This document shows positions 28,901 through 38,068 of a stretch of 64,000 bases of DNA, in pieces. A program made the translations under genes and the position numbers. The notes beneath the pieces were generated by a model, which made no database searches, had not been told where the DNA came from, and was given only the letters and a program-made list of their open reading frames with translations. The first letter of the stretch is position 1. Each line of letters starts with the position of its first letter. This DNA comes from DATCJA01 sp963814955 (GTDB lineage Bacteria; Acidobacteriota; Vicinamibacteria; Vicinamibacterales; UBA2999): contig CAWFEX010000006.1 in assembly GCA_963814955.1 (NCBI GenBank), positions 868,001 to 932,000 of the forward strand, given 5' to 3'.

Positions 28901-29212
28901 TTCAATCCTGCCGCGTTTTCGCAGCCGGCTCCGGGGACGTTCGGCAACCTGATGCGGAACGCGCTGACCGGACCCAGCTTCTGGACCGTGGACCTGGCGA
29001 TCTCGCGCCAGATTGAGCTCCTCTCGACGCAGAACCTGGAGCTGCGGCTCGAGGCCTTCAATCTGTTCAACACGTTCAACTGGGGCGTCCCCGGCACGGA
29101 ACTGACAGCGGGTGGATGGCAGGCCAACCTCAACGCGGGAACCTTTGGCCGCGTCACGACGCAGCAAGGGTTTCCGCGCATCATTCAACTCGGGTTCAAG
29201 TACACGTTCTAA
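25908..29212 (+). CDS. TonB-dependent receptor, Oar-like (one frameshift)
   Basis: An outer-membrane receptor of about 1100 residues. ATG at 25908 after TTGGAGGGTG starts MNRLLRDFSFVVASLVLSSA, a signal peptide. Then a carboxypeptidase-regulatory-like domain (QLSGRVADESGAVLPGVTVT), a plug with SVEAAAPLVDVQSAGIGDVI and PGGVTISVAGGSPIGVGYLL, and a large barrel ending in the aromatic IIQLGFKYTF. One indel near 28145 (in GRMDDP...GLWAAI) separates two long frames; alignment to the next gene fixes the true reading as GGDPHPIVIDRNVTFPAFGS. Likely role is energised uptake of a bulky substrate. It is followed at 81 bp by a close paralog. Confidence 0.88.
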
Positions 29213-29225
29213 GCGCGTGACGTCC

Positions 29226-29250
29226 GGGGCGAGCGATTCACGCTCGCCCC
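29226..29250 (+). terminator. Stem-loop after the first TonB receptor
   Basis: Perfect 10-bp stem GGGGCGAGCG (29226-29235), loop ATTCA, then CGCTCGCCCC (29241-29250), 13 bp after the stop codon. There is no clear T-run, so it may be an attenuator or mRNA-stabilising hairpin between the two receptor genes. Confidence 0.55.
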
Positions 29251-29292
29251 GAATTCGTCGTCGGGTGGCCTCATGAAAAAAGGAGAAGCCCC

Positions 29293-32200
29293 ATGCGACG
29301 GTTCCTACTCCCGCCGATTGGCATCCTGTCGGTTCTCCTCGCGACAACGGCCTGGGCACAGCTCTCAACAGCGCAGTTGAGCGGCCGCGTCACCGACGAA
29401 AGCGGCGCGGTGCTCCCCGGCGTCACGGTCACCGCCACGCAGACGGACACGGGCCTTACGCGCACCGTGGTCACTAATGACACCGGCAGCTACGTGCTGC
29501 CGAACCTTCCGACCGGACCCTATCGGCTCGAAGCGATGCTCCAGGGGTTCCGCACGTACGTGCAGACGGGCATCGTCCTGCAGGTAGCCGCCACACCGGA
29601 GATCAATGTGGCGCTGGCGATCGGCAGCCTCGAGGAAACAGTGTCAGTCGAGGCGGCCGCGCCCCTCGTCGACGTGCAGAGCGCCGGCATCAGCGATGTC
29701 GTGGACAATGAGCGGATCCTCGAACTGCCGCTGCAGGGCCGTCAGGTCACGGACCTGATCGTGCTCGCCGGCGCAGCGGTCCAGAGCGGCGCTCCCAGCG
29801 CTCGAACCTTCCCTGGCGGTGTGTCGATCTCGGTCGCCGGCGGTCTGCCCATCGGAGTCGGCTATATCCTCGACGGTGCGTCACATAACAGCCCGCAGAG
29901 TAACGTGAACCTGCCGATGCCCTTCCCCGACGCGCTGCAGGAGTTCCGCGTCGCGACGAGCGGCCTGACGGCGCAGAACGGGATGCACGCGGCGGCATCA
30001 GTCAACGCAATTACGAAGTCGGGCACGAATGCGTTTCATGGCAATGGCTTCGAGTTCCTGCGCCACCGCAGCCTGAACGCAACGAGCCCGTTGGCCGCCA
30101 TTGGTCCCGACGGCAGACGCCAGGACGACGGGATGCTGCGAAATCAGTTCGGCGGGACACTGGGCGGGCCAATCGCGCGCGACCGCCTTTTCTTCTTCGG
30201 CGGCTATCAGGGCACGGCGCTGCGCTTCCGGCCGGCCGACCAGATCGCCTGGGTGCCCACGCCCGCGATGCTCGCCGGCGACTTCACGACGTTTGCGTCG
30301 GCGGCGTGCAACGGCGGCAGACAGGTGACGCTGCGCGCGCCGTTCGTCAACAATCGCGTCGACCCATCGCAGTTCAGCCCTGCCGCGTTGAAGCTCGCCA
30401 GGTGGCTGCCGTCCACCACCGATCCGTGCGGCCAGATCACGTATCAGACAGGAGACGACAGCAACGAGGGCCAGAGCATCGGACGAATCGACTTCCAGTG
30501 GAGCGCCGACCACACGCTGTTCGGCCGCTACATGAACGTATTCATCAAGAAGACGCCGCCCTACCAGGGCGAGGGCGACAACGTGCTCAAGGCCATCCCG
30601 GTGGGTCCGGTCGCGGGCCTCGACAACATGGCCCATATGCTGACCCTCGGCGACACGATGGTCTTCGGGCCGACCGTGGTGAACTCGATCCGCTTTGCGT
30701 ACAACGACACGACGCTGCGGCGGTACAACACACCGCACTTCGATCCGGTTGACCTGGGCATCAAGATGCATCCGTACATTCGGGGTCAGATGCCGATCAA
30801 CGTGACGGGCGCCTTCAACTTTCCGGCCGGTGCGACAAAGGCGACGTACCTGAACGAGTCCTATAACGTGGTCGACGACTTCACGCTCGTGCGCGGCCGC
30901 CATCAGTTCGGCATCGGCGGCAATGTCAGGTACTGGAAAGGCCACGTACTGTCCTCGTCGCGCGCCGCCGGCACCTGGATCGTCGACGGCAGCGCCACGG
31001 GCCTCGGCCTCGCCGACCTGCTGCTCGGCCGCGTCACGTCGGTGGAGCATGGTGCGCAGCAGGATCTGCCGGTGCACAGCTGGTATCTCGGGCTCTACGC
31101 GCAGGATACGTGGCGCGCGACCGACCGGCTGACATTCAACCTTGGCGCTGCGGTGGGAACCCTACCTCGGCACGAGCGTCGACAACAACGCCGTCTACAT
31201 CTTCGACATCGAGCGTTTCCGCCGCGGCACCAAGAGCAGCGTGTTCGTCAACGCTCCTGCCGGTCTCATGTACCCCGGCGATGATGGTTTCCCGCCGGGA
31301 CGGACCGGCCTCTACAAGCACTGGGGGGACGTCTCGCCGCGGGTGGGGGTCGCGTGGGACGTCACCGGCGACGGCCGCATGGCGGTGCGCGCGTCGTACG
31401 CGCTGGCGTACGACTTCATGGCGGGCGACTATCACCAGATCAACTCCGCGGCGCCGCCGTTCGGCAACCGGTCGCTCATCACCGATCCCCCGGGACGCAT
31501 GGACGATCCGTACGGGCATCTTGGCGGCGATCCCCATCCGATCGTGACGAACCGCGACACGGCGTATCCGCCGTTCGGCGCCTTCGGCACGATGAACCCC
31601 GACATCAACTCCCCGCGCGTGCAGAACTGGAACGTCACGGTCGAGCGGCAGCTCGGCACGACCTGGGGGTTGCGGTGAGCTACCTCGGCAACTACGCGGA
31701 TCGGCTGTGGTCGCAGACGGCGCTACAACCCGGGCCTCTTCATGGGGCTCGGCCCCTGCACGCTGCGGGACGGCCGGTCCTATCCGGTCTGCTCGACCAA
31801 CGCCAACCTCAATGTGCGGCGCGCGCTGTACCAGGAGAATCCACGGGAAGCAGCGCTCATTGGTGCGGTCGATCTCAACGACGACGTCGGATATCAGGAG
31901 TACCACGGGCTGAAGCTGTCGGCGCAGCGGCGCGCCGTGCGGGGGATCAGCCTGAACGCGAACTACACGTTATCGCGCTGCATCGGCACGGACACGCCAA
32001 ACACGTGGAACCAGATCAGCTCCGGATACACGAACCCGTACGACCCGACGTTCGACGAAGGCTACTGCGATCAGGATCGCAGGCACCTCGCGACGCTGAC
32101 CGCCGGTTACGAGGTCGCGGACGTCGGCAGCGGCGTGATCGGGGCGCTGGCCTCGCGCTGGCGCGTCACGGGCATTCTCAACGCGCGGTCGGGCAACCGC

Positions 32201-32620
32201 CTCAACGTCACCACCGGGATCGACAACGCGTTCACCGGGCAGCGGGACCAGCGGCCGAACCAGATCAGCGACGATGTCTATCCGAATGAGCGGACGCTGA
32301 CGAACTATTTCAACCGCGCGGCGTTCGCCCAGCCGGAGCCGGGGACGTACGGCAACGTGAAGCGGAACGCCCTCGTGGGCCCCCATTTCTGGAACGTGGA
32401 TCTGGCGGTGTCCCGCCAGATCCACGTCGCGAGCACGCAGGCGCTGGAGCTTCGCCTCGAGACGTTCAATCTGTTCAATACATTCAACTGGGGCGACCCC
32501 GGCATGGATCAAGCCGCCGGCGGCACCATCGCCAATATCAACTCCGGAGGGTTCGGCCGCATCACCACGCAGGCCGGCTTGCCGCGTATCATCCAGCTGG
32601 GGGTGAAGTACGCGTTCTAA
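29293..32620 (+). CDS. TonB-dependent receptor, paralog of the preceding gene (three small frameshifts)
   Basis: A tandem paralog with the same domains: signal peptide MRRFLLPPIGILSVLLATTA (ATG 29293, AAAGGAGA upstream), then QLSGRVTDESGAVLPGVTVT and SVEAAAPLVDVQSAGISDVV, nearly identical to the neighbour. The barrel includes NGNGFEFLRHRSLNATSPLA-like strands and ends LPRIIQLGVKYAF. Frames change near 31145 (LGLRWEPYLGTSVD region), 31668 (TTWGVAVSYLG) and about 31725; the last two nearly cancel. It is a little longer than its neighbour, with an extra CTLRDGRSYPVC insertion. It presumably imports a related ligand. Confidence 0.87.
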
Positions 32621-32631
32621 GCGCGGCGCGA

Positions 32632-32703
32632 GGTCCGGCTGAAGCTGGACACTACGTCCGACGTACCTAGTCCGACGTACGTAGTGTCCGCCTTTAGGCG
32701 GAC
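32632..32703. repeat. Facing pair of ACGTAGTGTCCGGC-type palindromic repeats
   Basis: The first unit (GTCCGGCTGAAGCTGGACACTACGT, slightly diverged, 32632-32656) and the second (ACGTAGTGTCCGCC-TTTA-GGCGGAC, 32678-32703) lie head to head around a duplicated GTCCGACGTAC spacer. They follow the second TonB receptor. Confidence 0.8.
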
Positions 32704-32740
32704 CCGGGCCGATACCACTAACACGGAGGACGACGTGATT

Positions 32741-33541
32741 GTGACTGGCGCACGATGCGTGGCACGGACCGCTGCTTTCTCGCTCTGGCGCTGGTGATCG
32801 GAGCGGCGAACGCAGCCGCTCAAACCGATGAAGAATACGAAAAGATCCTGCCGGTACATCGGGTTCTGGGATTCAGACGTCGTCATTCCCGACGGCCAGG
32901 ACAGGGGTAATTGCGGCGGCCGTACTGGTGACTACGGCGAAAAGCTCCTGAACTGCTCGCTTCCGGTCGATCAACTTCCGTTGAACTCGCGGGGAGAAGC
33001 TTGGCTGAAGTTCATGGATTACCGGCAGTCTCCGGTGACAGTCGAGTGCGCGCAGCTCGGCTTGCCGGCTCTGCTGACCGATGGCGCCTATATCTCAGCG
33101 TCTCCCGGCCGTGTCGAAATGCAGCATCCGACCAATGGGTACGTGGCCCGCACGGTCTGGATGAACGGAGGCGGCCCGAAGCCCGAGCCCGGACAGCTGT
33201 TTCAACACGGCTACTCGGTCGGGCGGTTCGACGGCAACGACCTGGTGATCGAAACCGACCACTTCACGTTCGATCCCGACGGCATCGACGACCATCTGCA
33301 CATGGCGTCGTCGGTGCGAAAGAAGGTCACGGAGCAGTATCAGCTGATTGACGAGGAGCACGTGAGAATCGTCATCACGCTGGACGACCCGACCTTCTTG
33401 AGCCGGCCGTTCACATGGGCGATCCTCTGGTCGAAGAAACAGGGAGGATTGCCTCCCGCGTGGCGCTCGTGCGATGCGGAGTCGGCACGCCGCGAGGTGG
33501 AGTTCGCGTATCCAGGCAACAAGTATCCGGACGCGAAGTAA
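32741..33541 (+). CDS. Secreted protein related to the TPDGxPDL family (frameshifted N-terminus)
   Basis: About 266 residues. GGAGGA at 32725-32730 is best spaced for a GTG at 32741, but the signal peptide (ALALVIGAANAAAQTDEEYE) is read from a second frame that also has an ATG at 32755, so two compensating slips lie between 32790 and 32860. The main part is intact from RYIGFWDSDVVIPDG on. SVGRFDGNDLVIETDHFTFD and VRIVITLDDPTFLSRPFTWA match the positions of GRWxGDTLVVxV and TIEDPxxFTRPW in the other family members, and CSLPVDQLPLNSRGEAWL holds the conserved Cys. It is divergent within the family. It follows TonB receptors, as at 4009. Confidence 0.6.
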
Positions 33542-33588
33542 TGAAATCGACGCGAGCAGGCCGCTAGAACAGGACAGGAGGGAAGGCG

Positions 33589-34701
33589 ATGAGGGGACGT
33601 GTGGCAGCCGCGTGCGGCGCGGCACTGCTGTCAGGCTCGTTGGTCTGCCATCTTCATGCGCAGGCCGCCACAGCCAGGGCTCACCTGGACGCCGCGCGGG
33701 CCGCTATCGCGCCGAAAGTGGCGAATCCCAAGGCACCGACACCTCCGTTCCATGTTTTTCAGGCGCTCTTCGATCAGGCGTGCGCCGAGCCGAAGCTGCC
33801 GGATGTCATGCGCGTGCAGGATCGTTCGGCCGTCGTGCCCCGCAAGGACTGGTTTACGTGGCCGGCGAACATCTTCGACAACCTCTACTTCATCGGCACC
33901 AAGACGGCGGGAGTGTGGGCGATCAATACGCCGGAAGGCATCATCGTCGTTGATGCCAGTTTCCACTACTCGAGCAAGGAGCTGATGCTCGGTCTGCTCA
34001 ATTTCGGGCTCAGTCCGAACAACATCAAGTACATCATCGTCACGCACGCTCATGACGATCGGTACTGGGGGGCAAAGGCGCTTCAGGACACGTATCCGAG
34101 TGCGCGTGTCGCCATGTCGGCTGCCGACTGGGACATCGTGGCGAAGGACAACTCACCGGCCGAATTCAAGCCGCGGCGGGACATGGTCGTCACCGATGGT
34201 CAGAGAATCACGCTCGGTGGGGTGACCGTCACTGCTTACATCACGCCTGGCCACACGCCCGGGACACTGTCACTAATCATCGGGCCGCTCACGAACAGGA
34301 AGAGTGTGGCGTCGGACGAGGCGGCGCATGTCGCCAGCATCTGGGGCGGGACGGATCCCAGCATCGGGCGGCAGGGCGTGCAGTACTACCCGGATGGCCA
34401 GACGATGATGAAGACCCACGTTGCTTCGTTGAGGCGCTTCATCGACCTCGGGACGAAGGCCGGCGTCGACGTGGTTCTCTCACCGACGCTGAGCCACGCC
34501 AATTTCTTCCAGAAGCTTCGCGGCTGGAGATACATGAATCCCGATGAATCCGGAGGAGGAAACCCGGACGGTCCGCTCGGCGAAACGCTGAAGCTCGAGG
34601 GGGCGCCGCATCCGTTCGTCAGCAAGGAGGCGGTTGAGCGGTACCACCGCGTGCTTCTGGAATGCTACGAGGCCCAGCTCGCGTGGAGGTCAGGGACGTA
34701 G
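33589..34701 (+). CDS. Secreted metallo-beta-lactamase-fold hydrolase
   Basis: A 370-residue exported MBL-fold protein. ATG at 33589 follows AGGAGGGAAGGCG. The signal peptide ends near HLHAQ. The fold starts at IFDNLYFIGTKTAGVWAINT. The metal motif reads VTHAHDDRYWGAK, so the usual HxHxDH is HAHDDR with Arg in place of the last His, as in B1-type enzymes. The third His site ITPGHTPGTLSL is B3-like. A later SPTLSHANFFQKLRGW may give the final His. It could be a lactonase or other hydrolase; antibiotic hydrolysis is not implied. Its stop codon directly abuts that of the next, convergent gene. Confidence 0.8.
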   Translation: MRGRVAAACGAALLSGSLVCHLHAQAATARAHLDAARAAIAPKVANPKAPTPPFHVFQALFDQACAEPKLPDVMRVQDRSAVVPRKDWFTWPANIFDNLYFIGTKTAGVWAINTPEGIIVVDASFHYSSKELMLGLLNFGLSPNNIKYIIVTHAHDDRYWGAKALQDTYPSARVAMSAADWDIVAKDNSPAEFKPRRDMVVTDGQRITLGGVTVTAYITPGHTPGTLSLIIGPLTNRKSVASDEAAHVASIWGGTDPSIGRQGVQYYPDGQTMMKTHVASLRRFIDLGTKAGVDVVLSPTLSHANFFQKLRGWRYMNPDESGGGNPDGPLGETLKLEGAPHPFVSKEAVERYHRVLLECYEAQLAWRSGT

Positions 34702-35178
34702 CTATATAGGCTTGGCCTTCAAGACACCGATCTGCATCAACATGCCGGTGAAGTCGTAGATACGCCGCTCCCGGACAATCTTTCCGTTCCTGAGCTCGTA
34801 CAGGAACACAGCGCGCAGGCGAAACCGCTTGCCGGTCGGCGCCAGGCCAAGGAATTCGCCTACGTGCGTCCCGGTCACGGTCATGGCCTGAGCCACACGA
34901 TCGCCATCGATAATCAGGTCGTCGCTGGTGACCGCCATGTCGAGAAATGCGTTGAACACGGCGCGAAAGGTGGCTTCAACAGCCGAGCGGCCGGTATGGG
35001 CGCCGGCGGTCGGACTCTCGACGACGGCATCCTCGGCATAGTCGGCCGCGAGTGCGGTGGCATCCAGATCGTCGTATGCCTCCTGCCGTCGCACAAAAAG
35101 TGCGGCGACCTCATCGCGCGTCGTCGTTGCAGGCGTTTCGGACGTTTTGCTGACCAAGCCGGTATCGTCGCTGTTCAT
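34702..35178 (-). CDS. SnoaL-like / NTF2-fold protein
   Basis: About 158 residues. ATG at 35178 (MNSDDTGLVSKTSETPATTT); GTG at 35190 is an alternative. The SnoaL/ester-cyclase pattern is visible: DEVAALFVRRQEAYDDLDAT, YAEDAVVESPTAGAHTGRSA, ATFRAVFNAFLDMAVTSDDL and the terminal strand pair LYELRNGKIVRERRIYDFTG. Such cone-shaped proteins bind or isomerise small organic ligands. The substrate is unknown. It is convergent with the MBL gene, the two stops touching at 34701/34702. Confidence 0.8.
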   Translation of the reverse strand: MNSDDTGLVSKTSETPATTTRDEVAALFVRRQEAYDDLDATALAADYAEDAVVESPTAGAHTGRSAVEATFRAVFNAFLDMAVTSDDLIIDGDRVAQAMTVTGTHVGEFLGLAPTGKRFRLRAVFLYELRNGKIVRERRIYDFTGMLMQIGVLKAKPI

Positions 35179-35218
35179 GCGCGACCTCACACTTGAAGAG
35201 CTCGATGCTGCGTCGATG

Positions 35219-35923
35219 TTACGGGTTGCCGGGGTTTTCCTGGTTCGGCGGCGCTCCTCGCGGCGGCGCCGGGAACGCGTGGTGATACAGCGACTGGTAG
35301 CGCAGCTCGTTGCCCTTCTCGTCGAGCCACCCGAATGACTGCTGGAAGAGCGCCGGCTCCGGATACCCTGCGGGCACGGTCCCCTCGATGATGTACAGCC
35401 TCTGATTGACCATGTAGATCGCGGCCATCGTGCGCGATCCGTCGCGGTTCGTCAGATGCATCTGATGGCCGCCGACGCCGTACGTGGTATTCCACGTCAA
35501 CTGCGTCACCTTCGCATCGCGCTCCATGAACTTCCACGTCGCATGAAGGAGCGCGCCGTGATAGTCGAGGCGCCAGTGTCCAACACCTGAAAACCCGGTG
35601 CCTCCATAGCACCCTTCGGTGTGCGCCGCGCACGACTGCGCCTTCTTCGTAAGGATCTTCTCAATCTGGCTGTAATCGACGACGGTCATCGAGTACCGGC
35701 TTGATCCCTGCTCAGCGCTGTAGACGCGCGCCGGCAGGTCGGCGCCATACTGCGACTGATAGGTGGTCTGCGTGACCTTGGGCTGGCTCGGGAAATTGCC
35801 GGTGAACTGATCCTGCCGGCTGGTGAATTCGATCCACTCCCCTCCTCCGCTTTGCGCTACGGCGAGCGTAGAACCGGAAAGGGTCAGGGTGAGTGTCGCG
35901 ACGACGAGTGGAGTGAAACGCAT
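35219..35923 (-). CDS. Secreted hypothetical protein
   Basis: A 234-residue exported protein starting MRFTPLVVATLTLTLSGSTL at 35923, cleaved near LAVAQ. WIEFTSRQDQFTGNFPSQPK resembles the opening of many bacterial lipoprotein-like hypothetical proteins, where the phrase FSVxFPGxP recurs. Cys residues in AQSCAAHTEGCYGG could form a disulfide. MHLTNRDGSRTMAAIYMVNQ and RLYIIEGTVPAGYPEP follow, then a Pro-rich tail. No enzyme motif is seen. It lies 40 bp upstream of the SnoaL-like gene on the same strand. Confidence 0.65.
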   Translation of the reverse strand: MRFTPLVVATLTLTLSGSTLAVAQSGGGEWIEFTSRQDQFTGNFPSQPKVTQTTYQSQYGADLPARVYSAEQGSSRYSMTVVDYSQIEKILTKKAQSCAAHTEGCYGGTGFSGVGHWRLDYHGALLHATWKFMERDAKVTQLTWNTTYGVGGHQMHLTNRDGSRTMAAIYMVNQRLYIIEGTVPAGYPEPALFQQSFGWLDEKGNELRYQSLYHHAFPAPPRGAPPNQENPGNP

Positions 35924-36049
35924 GGCACTTCCTCACTCTCAGGTCCGACCTGAGCCGACCACTACGTACACGACGGCGTCCGTGAATGCGTGATGATACA
36001 CCTCCGGCTGTAATTCCGCCGGTCTTCCGGAGATAACGCCGTTGGACAA

Positions 36050-37118
36050 TTAGAAGCTACCGAGAAGCTGCCATTGCTCGACCTGGGTCGGTCCGGTTGG
36101 TCGATGGAGCGAGAGCACACGAACCTTTAGATATGTCGCACGTTTCGGCGGGAACTTGAACTCCTGCCACGGCGATGGAAATAAACGTACAGTTCTCGGT
36201 TTCGAACTTCCCAAGCGATTCGAAATAGCCATCGGGGGCATCGCCTCCAGCCAGGAGTTCGAACCCTTTGATGTTCCAGTTGCGGGTCTCGGTAATGAGC
36301 ATCCGGAACGTATCGAAGGTGGCAGGCCGGTTGTCTTTGAACCCGTATACGGCCTCGTCGCCAGTGATATAGCCCCAGTTCTCGGAGCCGTCGATCGGCT
36401 CGTTCCAATTTTCATGCGGCGCCCGAACCAGGTGGCCGCCGTTCTTCGCGGAAAGCAAATCGACCCGGCCGGTTGTGGCAACGTCACTCGCGCCTGGCGT
36501 TGGCACCGGTGCAATCTCGGCCGATCCCGGCTGTCGCGGCTCGCCGCCTGGATCGGCGACAGGTGAGGCTGGAACATCATCGGTCGCAGCTGGCCTCAGG
36601 CTGTAGACGAGTACGGCACCTGCAAGCACGCCGGCAATCGCAACCGCTGCGAATCGCAGCGCGAGCGACTTCTCTGCCACTCGTGTTCGTCGCGTTGGAG
36701 CGGAATGCGAAGGACGTTCGGTAGCATTTCTGCTGACCAATGTCCCGACAGTAGTGAGGAGGTGCTGCAGTTCCTGGTCGTCGCGGTCGCCCCGCCAGTT
36801 CATGAGGTCGGCCGCCTGGATTCTGCGGAACTCCAGCGGCGGCGAGATGGGCTCGATTAACGCGGGGACGAGGATTCCTCTTTCGTCGGCTGTGGACGCT
36901 TCGGCGCGCACCCAACGCGACGCAACGGACGACCCCGACCAGAGCACGATCACACACCGTGCTGACGTGAGAGCTTCCTCGATGACCTCGTCGAACGTGC
37001 GGCCCGGCGGGATCTGCCGGTCCCACCATACCGTCCAACCTTTCGACTCAAGAACTGCAGCAAGGTCGGCAGCTCTAGCCCGATCTTCTTTCGCATAACT
37101 GATGAAGACATCGCTCAT
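36050..37118 (-). CDS. TIR-domain membrane protein with extracytoplasmic discoidin-like domain (one frameshift)
   Basis: About 355 residues. ATG at 37118 starts MSDVFISYAKEDRARAADLA, a bacterial TIR domain (1-125) with WTVWWDRQIPPGRTFDEVIE, CVIVLWSGSSVASRWVRAEA; Glu73 lies where the NADase glutamate of TIR enzymes is expected. A membrane helix spans about 152-174 (AVAIAGVLAGAVLVYSL). The outer part, after a Pro/Ala linker, contains NGGHLVRAPHENWNEPIDGS, NRPATFDTFRMLITETRNWN and, after a frame slip near 36180, PPKRATYLKVRVLSLHRPTG, the pattern of F5/8 type C domains. It may sense an outside ligand and signal or cleave NAD+ inside. This is inference. Confidence 0.72.
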
Positions 37119-37188
37119 GTGACCGCCGGAATCATACAAAAGGGTTCAGAAACCAGGAAACTCGTGGAACTCTACCGTTGTCGTGACC

Positions 37189-38010
37189 TCAGTGCTGACA
37201 GCTCGGACAGTAAAACGTTGAGCGACCGGCCTGTGTAATGCGGCGGATCGTGCCGCGACAGCCAGGCCGTGGACACGGTTCACCCTCGCGCTCGTAAACC
37301 CGAAAGCGGCCCGAGTCGTCGTCGCGTTTCCTCGCCACGGCGTTGCGCAGGACGGCCCTGATTCCCGCCGCCAGCCGGACTGCCGACTCGCGCGGCGCAC
37401 CGGTCGCCGTGGCAATCGTCGAGGCGCGCCGCCGCGGTGACAGCGCCGCATGGTGCATCGCTTCACTGGCGTAGATGTTGCCCAGACCGGCGACTAGCCG
37501 TTGATCGAGAAGTGCGACCTTGAGTGGCACCCGCCTTCCCCGGCACGCGCGCGCGAGAACGGCAGCGTCGAATTCGACATCGAGCGGCTCCGGTCCAATG
37601 GCCGCGAGCGCTGGATGCATATCAACCTGATCGGCGCGGACGAGGTCCATCAATCCGAATCGTCGCGGATCGTTGAAAGTGACCACCGTCCCGGATGCCA
37701 ATTCGAAGACGACGTGATCGTGTGGATCGGCGACGGATGAAGCCCGACTGGTGCGCCGTTTCGTGATCGCGAACGAACCCGACATGCCGAGATGGACGAG
37801 GAGCGCCTCACCCGACGTGAGGCCGGCGATGATGTACTTTCCCCGTCTCGACACTGACGTGACTGTCTGACCGATCAGGCGCCGCGTGAAGCGCGGCGGA
37901 AACGGACGGCGCAGATCCGGCCGCCGGACATCCACGCGGACAATGCGCTGACCTCGCATCGATCGGTCGAGCGTGCGGCGCACGGCTTCGACTTCGGGCA
38001 GTTCGGGCAC
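37189..38010 (-). CDS. mutM: Formamidopyrimidine-DNA glycosylase
   Basis: A 273-residue DNA repair enzyme that excises oxidised purines such as 8-oxoguanine and cuts the strand. GTG at 38010 gives MPELPEVEAVRRTL, with the catalytic N-terminal Pro and adjacent Glu; longer starts would bury the Pro. The hairpin lysine is in VSRRGKYIIAGL, the helix-two-turn-helix region in LDQRLVAGLGNIYASEAMHH, and a zinc finger C-x4-C...C-x2-C in CPRPGCRGTIRRIT...YCPSCQ at the end. It is divergent from psuG with 58 bp between starts. Confidence 0.95.
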   Translation of the reverse strand: MPELPEVEAVRRTLDRSMRGQRIVRVDVRRPDLRRPFPPRFTRRLIGQTVTSVSRRGKYIIAGLTSGEALLVHLGMSGSFAITKRRTSRASSVADPHDHVVFELASGTVVTFNDPRRFGLMDLVRADQVDMHPALAAIGPEPLDVEFDAAVLARACRGRRVPLKVALLDQRLVAGLGNIYASEAMHHAALSPRRRASTIATATGAPRESAVRLAAGIRAVLRNAVARKRDDDSGRFRVYEREGEPCPRPGCRGTIRRITQAGRSTFYCPSCQH

Positions 38011-38068
38011 ATCACATGATCTCATTCGCGTTCGCGCCCGCATCGTAAGTAGGATTGCTGAGTCGCAC

